DNA of 46,342 nt, from the IMG/VR virus record IMGVR_UViG_3300046328_000681, positions 1-46,342 of that record; one strand, written 5' to 3'. The position numbers and the translations under genes are program-made. Position 1 is the stretch's first letter, and each line of letters begins with the position of its first letter. The notes beneath the pieces were generated by a model. That model had not been told where the DNA came from. It made no database searches and saw only the letters and a list, made by a program, of their open reading frames with translations. The stretch comes from a virus. Below, piece by piece: positions 43,152 to 46,342 of the stretch.

Positions 43152-43363
43152 TCTAATTGCTTTAAAATTTGTTCGTGTTGTTGTTTTAGTTCGAAATATT
43201 CCATCCAATTTTCGAGGCTCCACTCGTATTTTGTTTTGTCCCACAATACATGATTACTGTGTGGAGTTAGCACCGCTACAATCTCATAAATCTTGTGTTC
43301 CTTGCAAAAAATGATAGTTGTTTGCCTATCCCTTTTCTCTTTGGCGGTTTTATTTCTACCCAT
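43148..43363 (-). CDS. Small protein, unknown
   Basis: A 71-residue protein: basic start MGRNKTAKEKRDRQTT, a beta part (IIFCKEHKIYEIVAVLTP), then helices (LENWMEYFELKQQHEQILKQ). Its 3' end overlaps the next gene (ATGA) and its 5' end overlaps the upstream gene by 8 bp, consistent with a real cistron of this operon. No homology recognised. Confidence 0.6.
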   Translation of the reverse strand: MGRNKTAKEKRDRQTTIIFCKEHKIYEIVAVLTPHSNHVLWDKTKYEWSLENWMEYFELKQQHEQILKQLE

Positions 43364-43577
43364 TAGAGTTTTGTTTGAATTTATCGTTGAAGCAATCGCT
43401 TATAAAAGTTGCGTGTTCGAATGCCTCTTTTCGTTCTCTTTCGTTAATAATGTCGCTTCCACAAAACTCATAAGGTACTCTTGCAATTTTAAATTTTCCA
43501 GGAATACTTATCCCGACCACATTCCAAGCAGATTTTGATTGGGAATGAACAACTTTTGTTTTGATATTTACTCCCAT
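43356..43577 (-). CDS. Small protein, unknown
   Basis: A 73-residue protein, strand-rich first half (GVNIKTKVVHSQSKSAWNVV GISIPGK) and acidic helical second half (INERERKEAFEHATFISDCF). Starts at ATG 43577, overlapping the TAA of the preceding small gene by one base. No family recognised. Confidence 0.6.
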   Translation of the reverse strand: MGVNIKTKVVHSQSKSAWNVVGISIPGKFKIARVPYEFCGSDIINERERKEAFEHATFISDCFNDKFKQNSNG

Positions 43578-43699
43578 TACTTTCTAAATCTTATGGTTAA
43601 AATCCACATAGTAAGACCAAATTGAATCTCTTTTCGATCAATCGCTATTCCGAGTACAAATCCCTCGCTTTGGTCTAATTTGAATCGTGATTTTTTCAT
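43577..43699 (-). CDS. 40-residue protein, unknown
   Basis: A short frame in the operon (MKKSRFKLDQSEGFVLGIAI, then WILTIRFRK at the end). It begins immediately after the stop of the preceding gene and shares a TAATG with the next. The perfect spacing is the main support. Mostly beta; no function can be proposed. Confidence 0.5.
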   Translation of the reverse strand: MKKSRFKLDQSEGFVLGIAIDRKEIQFGLTMWILTIRFRK

Positions 43700-43894
43700 T
43701 TATTTGGTTTTAATCGTTATAATATTCTCTTTCACCAACGAATTTCTCTCTACCCATCCCTCCAAGAAATCATAAAGCTCTTCCAACGCTTTTGAATGAC
43801 TTACATTGGGGCGATTTACTCTAATGGTATTTCGCCCACCTGTCATTATTTTGGAAACCTCGCTGTATTTTATTATCTTCTTGAAATCTGACAT
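43700..43894 (-). CDS. Small protein, unknown
   Basis: A 64-residue basic protein (MSDFKKIIKYSEVSKIMTGG RNTIRV, SHSKALEELYDFLEGWVER). Predicted helical with two short strands. First gene after the tRNA-like gene; 20 bp separate them. No family recognised. Confidence 0.55.
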   Translation of the reverse strand: MSDFKKIIKYSEVSKIMTGGRNTIRVNRPNVSHSKALEELYDFLEGWVERNSLVKENIITIKTK

Positions 43895-43914
43895 TTTTTA
43901 TATTTTTTATTTTG

Positions 43915-44015
43915 TAGGGAAGGTAGGAATCGAACCTACACGTTGGCTATTATTTAGTTCTCGTTTGATCCAACTCACGAGAAGTCTTAGCGTCTTCCAT
44001 TTCCGCCACCTCCCT
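43915..44015 (-). tRNA. tRNA-Leu-like gene with abnormal anticodon/variable region
   Basis: Minus strand: acceptor AGGGAGG (44015-44009) pairs with CTTCCCT (43922-43916), discriminator A at 43915, no encoded CCA. The D arm GCGGAAATGGAAGACGC is the standard bacterial tRNA-Leu D arm. The T arm is perfect: GTAGG TTCGATT CCTAC (43939-43923). The stretch between D and T arms is about 50 bases instead of about 32, and I cannot place a clean 5-bp anticodon stem with a U33: GACTT/GAGTT gives a 5-base loop. A GTTGG/CCAAC stem and a 7-bp TTCTCGT/ACGAGAA stem compete in the extra part. It may be degenerate or have an unusual structure. Confidence 0.55.
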
Positions 44016-44165
44016 ATTTTCCGAATTATCGGAGTCAGTCATAGAACGAATTAGATGTTATGAAAATTATCCCACTTCCGACCATCTTTTGACTCACGCT
44101 TCGTTCATAGCTACCTTGCAGACAGGCAAAGATTCTTTATCTCGTGGTGGGGTTGTATTTTTACA
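44016..44165 (-). other. Gene-free spacer with possible pseudoknot
   Basis: 150 bp without an ORF. On the minus strand two inverted repeats cross each other: GAACGAA (44106-44100) with TTCGTTC (44050-44044), and GAGTCA (44095-44090) with TGACTC (44037-44032). A short hairpin CCGATAATTCGG (44030-44019) lies next to the tRNA 5' end. It may be a structured leader or a processing region; no known RNA is recognised. Confidence 0.3.
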
Positions 44166-44540
44166 TCAAAATGGCATGTCATCAGGCTCGTTTTCTACTC
44201 CTGCTTGTTGTGGATTAGTTTGAGTAGTAGCAGTATTAGGAGCAGGACTTTGTTTCGATGTGTCTTGTTTTGCGATTAACCACGCTTGTAGGGTATTAAA
44301 GCATTTTTCATCCCCCATAGGATTACTCCATAATCTCCCTTGTAAATTATATGACACTTTTACTACATCACCTTTTTTGTAGCCATCTAAAACACTATAT
44401 TTATCTTTTACCATTTGCAATAAAATATACTGCTTGTACTCTTGGTCGGTTTCGACAATAAAATCTCTTTTTGAGAACGTGTCCGACACTTGTACTGTTT
44501 CGTCAATTCGGTAAATTTTTCCTTCTAATTCTAAGCTCAT
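44166..44540 (-). CDS. DUF3127-type single-stranded DNA-binding protein
   Basis: A 124-residue OB-fold protein. LELEGKIYRIDETVQVSDTF SKRDFIVE, then KYSVLDGYKKGDVVKVSYNL QGRLW and FNTLQAWLI follow the DUF3127 pattern ('G.I..i...q..S..F.KRefVve ... GD.V.V.fn.rGr.w ... yf..l.aW.i'). The tail is Pro/Gln/Thr-rich and ends in NEPDDMPF, the acidic tip by which SSBs bind partner proteins. This supports a replication/recombination SSB. It is followed by a short gene with a membrane segment. Confidence 0.82.
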   Translation of the reverse strand: MSLELEGKIYRIDETVQVSDTFSKRDFIVETDQEYKQYILLQMVKDKYSVLDGYKKGDVVKVSYNLQGRLWSNPMGDEKCFNTLQAWLIAKQDTSKQSPAPNTATTQTNPQQAGVENEPDDMPF

Positions 44541-44552
44541 ATTATTTTTTTT

Positions 44553-44684
44553 TTAAAATTTAAAATATTTTCTGTTTTTATTTCCGTACCACAAAATCCA
44601 ATCGCCCTCTCGTGTAACATCAAATCTTGGATGCCATATAAACTCCACGACCCCTAAAATGACAAACACCACTATTATTCTCAT
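44553..44684 (-). CDS. 43-residue single-pass membrane protein
   Basis: ATG at 44684 overlaps the TGA of the upstream gene (ATGA). N-terminal hydrophobic helix MRIIVVFVILGVVEFIW (1-17), then a short polar part with REGDWILWYGNKNRKYF. Translation is supported by the coupling. Such 'TM plus basic/aromatic tail' peptides are common among phage small proteins; function unknown. Confidence 0.55.
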   Translation of the reverse strand: MRIIVVFVILGVVEFIWHPRFDVTREGDWILWYGNKNRKYFKF

Positions 44685-44884
44685 AACTTATCTTTTAAAT
44701 GATACTGACTAAATCCTTTTTGAAACTCTTGATACCTGAACCCCGATTGCTTCACCATATTTTTAAACTCACTATGCTGCATCAGTTTCATTCCTACGTA
44801 TTCTCCTGTATCTCTTTTGAATTTGACCACTTCCATAATCGTACTTGCAGGGATTAAATCAGGTGTGTAATTTTGTTTTGCCAT
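44681..44884 (-). CDS. Small basic protein, unknown
   Basis: A 67-residue protein: an N-terminal extended part (NYTPDLIPASTIMEVVKFKR), then helices (MKLMQHSEFKNMVKQSGFRY QEFQKGFSQYHLKDKL). It is the first gene after the tmRNA terminator and begins 16 bp downstream of the terminator stem. No family recognised. Confidence 0.6.
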   Translation of the reverse strand: MAKQNYTPDLIPASTIMEVVKFKRDTGEYVGMKLMQHSEFKNMVKQSGFRYQEFQKGFSQYHLKDKL

Positions 44885-44890
44885 TTATTT

Positions 44891-44918
44891 TTAAAATAAG
44901 GGGGATTGACGCTCCCCC
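44891..44918 (-). terminator. Terminator of the tmRNA-like gene
   Basis: Minus strand: GGGGG AGCGTCAAT CCCCC followed by TTATTTT. It lies 11 bases after the tag stop codon. Confidence 0.78.
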
Positions 44919-45300
44919 AAGTTTCGTAACTACGCTGCCATTCTTAATGGAGTGCGGTTAAGTTGTATAACTTTTGCAGTTATTTGTAAAAAAGCTCTCG
45001 GTAAAACTCGTGCATCACAATCAAATCCAGTCACCCCCAAATATGGTCATTTGTATATCGGCTGACCAAACCAAACACGCTACACGGCACGTTTTGTGGA
45101 GATGGGGAGATTCGAACTCCCGTCTTGTAAAAACTCATAATACGTCAATGAACAATTTCGATATGCAGGCAGAATTCGAATCTGCATTTCCTAAGTCTAT
45201 GAATTTCACATATTCGCTTTCACGATTCGGATATAACGATACTGCATCCCACAAGTTTTGAATTATATTAGACTTGTAACTACATTCAAGGTTTTGCACA
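44900..45300 (-). ncRNA. ssrA: Circularly permuted (two-piece) tmRNA
   Basis: Minus strand order: acceptor piece first, coding piece second. Acceptor piece: an H-type pseudoknot (6-bp stems 45289-45284/45263-45258 and 45277-45272/45256-45251), a second tRNA-like hairpin block, TTACAA (45130-45125), GAC, T arm GGGAG TTCGAAT CTCCC (45121-45105), acceptor CATCTCC (45104-45098), A at 45097. After a 58-base spacer comes the coding piece: GGGGGTG (45038-45032), which pairs with CATCTCC (two G-U), ACTGGATTTGA as in tmRNA 5' ends, TTGTGA (45020-45015) pairing with TTACAA as helix P2, then ATAACT and the resume codon GCA at 44977. The tag frame reads AKVIQLNRTPLRMAA and ends in TAG (44932-44930), followed by a terminator. 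The tag ends in the degron-like MAA. The piece borders and the spacer processing are inferred. Confidence 0.78.
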
Positions 45301-45311
45301 CCCCTTATTTT

Positions 45312-45428
45312 TTAATTTTCATAATCAATCACTAAATATTTAACTTTAGCTTCCGTTTCCTTAACGATACCTTTCGGGATTAGCGAATTAGCCATTTCAT
45401 CCCCCATTAAATAAAGCGTGTCAGCCAT
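45312..45428 (-). CDS. 38-residue protein, unknown
   Basis: A short frame immediately upstream of the tmRNA gene (MADTLYLMGDEMANSLIPKG, then helical, ending YLVIDYEN). It starts 12 bp after the gene ending at 45440. Mixed alpha/beta; no function recognised. Confidence 0.45.
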   Translation of the reverse strand: MADTLYLMGDEMANSLIPKGIVKETEAKVKYLVIDYEN

Positions 45429-45439
45429 GTAAATTACTG

Positions 45440-45577
45440 TCACAACTTCAATTTTTGCTTGATTATCTCCCTATAAACACTGTTCACTCTTTCAGAATTC
45501 GCCCCACGACGACCTAAATACTCCATAACTCTCAATATCCTCTGCAATGTGGAGGTTTTATGTACTTTGTTGCTCAT
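45440..45577 (-). CDS. 45-residue basic helical protein
   Basis: The frame is open from 45697, but that part lies inside the methyltransferase-like gene. The ATG at 45577 (MSNKVHKTSTLQRILRVMEY LGRRG) starts 3 bp after its stop and is preferred. The product is a basic, two-helix peptide, HTH-like in length, but no fold can be asserted. An isolated copy of the late motif (45582-45600) sits just before the ATG. Confidence 0.5.
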   Translation of the reverse strand: MSNKVHKTSTLQRILRVMEYLGRRGANSERVNSVYREIIKQKLKL

Positions 45578-45579
45578 TT

Positions 45580-46236
45580 TCAAATATTTGTTGTCGTTAA
45601 TAATCCCCATTGTTCTGCCATAGCTTTTGCTATTCCTGGAAATGTTTTGCTTCGTAAAGTTCTTAAATGTTCGGGCGATTTTGCTTGTTGTAAGCAATCA
45701 TAAATCCAAGTAGCTTGTCGTTTTGTTTTGCCAGTTTTTTTATCCACCCACTCCTTAAACTCACCTTTTTCAACCACGTTTGTATGTTTTAGTTTTGGTA
45801 AGTTTTTCAACCATAAACAAGTGCTTTTACTCGCTTTCTCTCCAAAATGATATGGATGCACAATTTGGTCGGGTTTTCTAATTTGGCTACTAATTACACT
45901 TACAGGGTTTTCAATTGCAATATGTTTTATTGGTGCATCCATTAATCTCCTTACAAAATACAAAGCGTCATTTTGGTTCTTCATTCGCACTTCATTTATG
46001 CTCCCATCTTTATTATACATCGCCCAAGCACCTGCAACCGATAAGTATGTACAAGGTGGGTGTGCAATCATCATATCCCATCCCATATCAATAACTTCAA
46101 AAATATCTTGTTAATAATGCCATTCAGGGTGTCCTCCCGAACAATCTTGAATATCACAACTATATGCTTCGTGACCTAATTTGCGTAACTCAATTGTTAC
46201 GGCTTGGCTTTCCTCACACCCAACTAATATCCTCAT
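45580..46236 (-). pseudogene. Cytosine methyltransferase-like gene interrupted by an in-frame TAA
   Basis: ATG at 46236 opens MRILVGCEESQAVTIELRKL GHEAYSCDIQDCSGGHPEWH Y, the standard start of a phage DNA cytosine methyltransferase-like family (SAM-binding G-C-E-E-S). A TAA follows at 46113-46111. Reading on in the same frame gives QDIFEVIDMGWDMMIAHPPC TYLSVAGAWAM, exactly where the family continues (PPC motif), then AIENPVSVISS and a normal end at 45580. So a single codon, probably CAA to TAA, splits one gene. The second part could restart at ATG 46086 (168 residues), but would lack the SAM loop. It may be inactive, a sequencing error, or translated by readthrough. Confidence 0.75.
45582..45600 (-). 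repeat. Isolated copy of the late promoter motif without a -7 box
   Basis: Minus strand: TTAACGACAACAAATATTTG region, three mismatches to the consensus over 20 bases, but no TAnnTTTG in the next 30 bases. It overlaps the last codons of the methyltransferase-like gene and abuts the next ATG. Either a binding site, a decayed promoter or chance. Confidence 0.5.
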
Positions 46237-46239
46237 AAA

Positions 46240-46342
46240 CTATTTATTTCTTTTCATTCGTTCTTCAGCATCAATCTGCCATTTAGTTTTAACCGGAACA
46301 ACTTTTAATTCAACCTCTGCGTATTTCGTTACTTGCCCTACA
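46240..46342 (-). CDS. C-terminal end of a gene entering from the right edge
   Basis: Only the last 33 codons are present (GQVTKYAEVELKVVPVKTKW, then QIDAEERMKRNK). TAG at 46242-46240 is 4 bases before the methyltransferase-like ATG. Basic and helical at the end. Nothing can be said about its function. Confidence 0.55.
   Translation of the reverse strand, partial: VGQVTKYAEVELKVVPVKTKWQIDAEERMKRNK

Noticed and set aside
45098-45190. A normal tRNA (Val-like loop TTTACAA before the T arm)
   Set aside because: No 5' acceptor half that pairs with CATCTCC occurs upstream, and no D arm is present; the matching half lies downstream, as in a permuted tmRNA.
43577-45577. CRISPR or other spaced repeat array
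   Set aside because: No regular direct repeats with unique spacers were seen; the repeats in this part are RNA stems.
46086-46236. Stop-codon reassignment (TAA read as Gln) in the phage
   Set aside because: TAA ends many other genes here without frame extension into homologous sequence, so one interrupted gene does not support a changed code.

Overview
The window is a block of a tailed-phage (podovirus-like) genome, or a prophage copy, from a Bacteroidota host, most likely a flavobacterium. The reasons are low GC, the -7 box TAnnTTTG at the promoters, the absence of Shine-Dalgarno sequences, and virion proteins (portal, ring proteins, P22 gp10-like stabilisation protein, terminase, giant multidomain protein) that resemble the crAss-like and Cellulophaga-type podoviruses. 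Nearly everything is on the minus strand. The exception is a GroEL/GroES pair on the plus strand at 37.9-39.7 kb.

Right to left along the minus strand: 46.3-39.8 kb holds small early or middle-type genes. These are a methyltransferase-like gene broken by a nonsense codon, a noncoding block that I read as a circularly permuted tmRNA (about 44.9-45.3 kb), an SSB-like OB-fold protein, an odd tRNA-Leu-like gene, a DUF3310-like protein, an HNH homing endonuclease and a Tad2/DUF2829-like protein. A bidirectional terminator at 39.78 kb separates them from the convergent chaperonin operon. From 37.8 to 29.5 kb come tail and host-recognition proteins, and from 29.4 to 27.9 kb a lysis cassette (membrane-anchored holin-like protein, M15 peptidase, spanin-like protein). 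A metallophosphoesterase follows, then a 230-bp intergenic region rich in repeats. From 25.8 to 7.2 kb is the packaging and head-neck module: two-lobed GroES-like protein, terminase, portal, scaffold, major capsid protein, ring proteins, stabilisation protein, cupin and probable ejected proteins. A polyvalent protein of more than 2,400 residues (acetyltransferase, ADP-ribosyltransferase, ParB-like and SF2 helicase domains) runs off the left edge.

The virion genes are punctuated by copies of one promoter element, core AAACGACAACAA, each a fixed distance upstream of a TAnnTTTG box. At 37.83-37.86 kb two copies form a perfect inverted repeat that fires both ways, into the tail operon and into the chaperonin operon. 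This looks like a dedicated late-gene regulon.

The most notable items are the permuted tmRNA with a predicted tag ending in MAA, the shared promoter motif, a 41-residue gene that is a recognisable copy of a terminase segment, and the interrupted methyltransferase gene.
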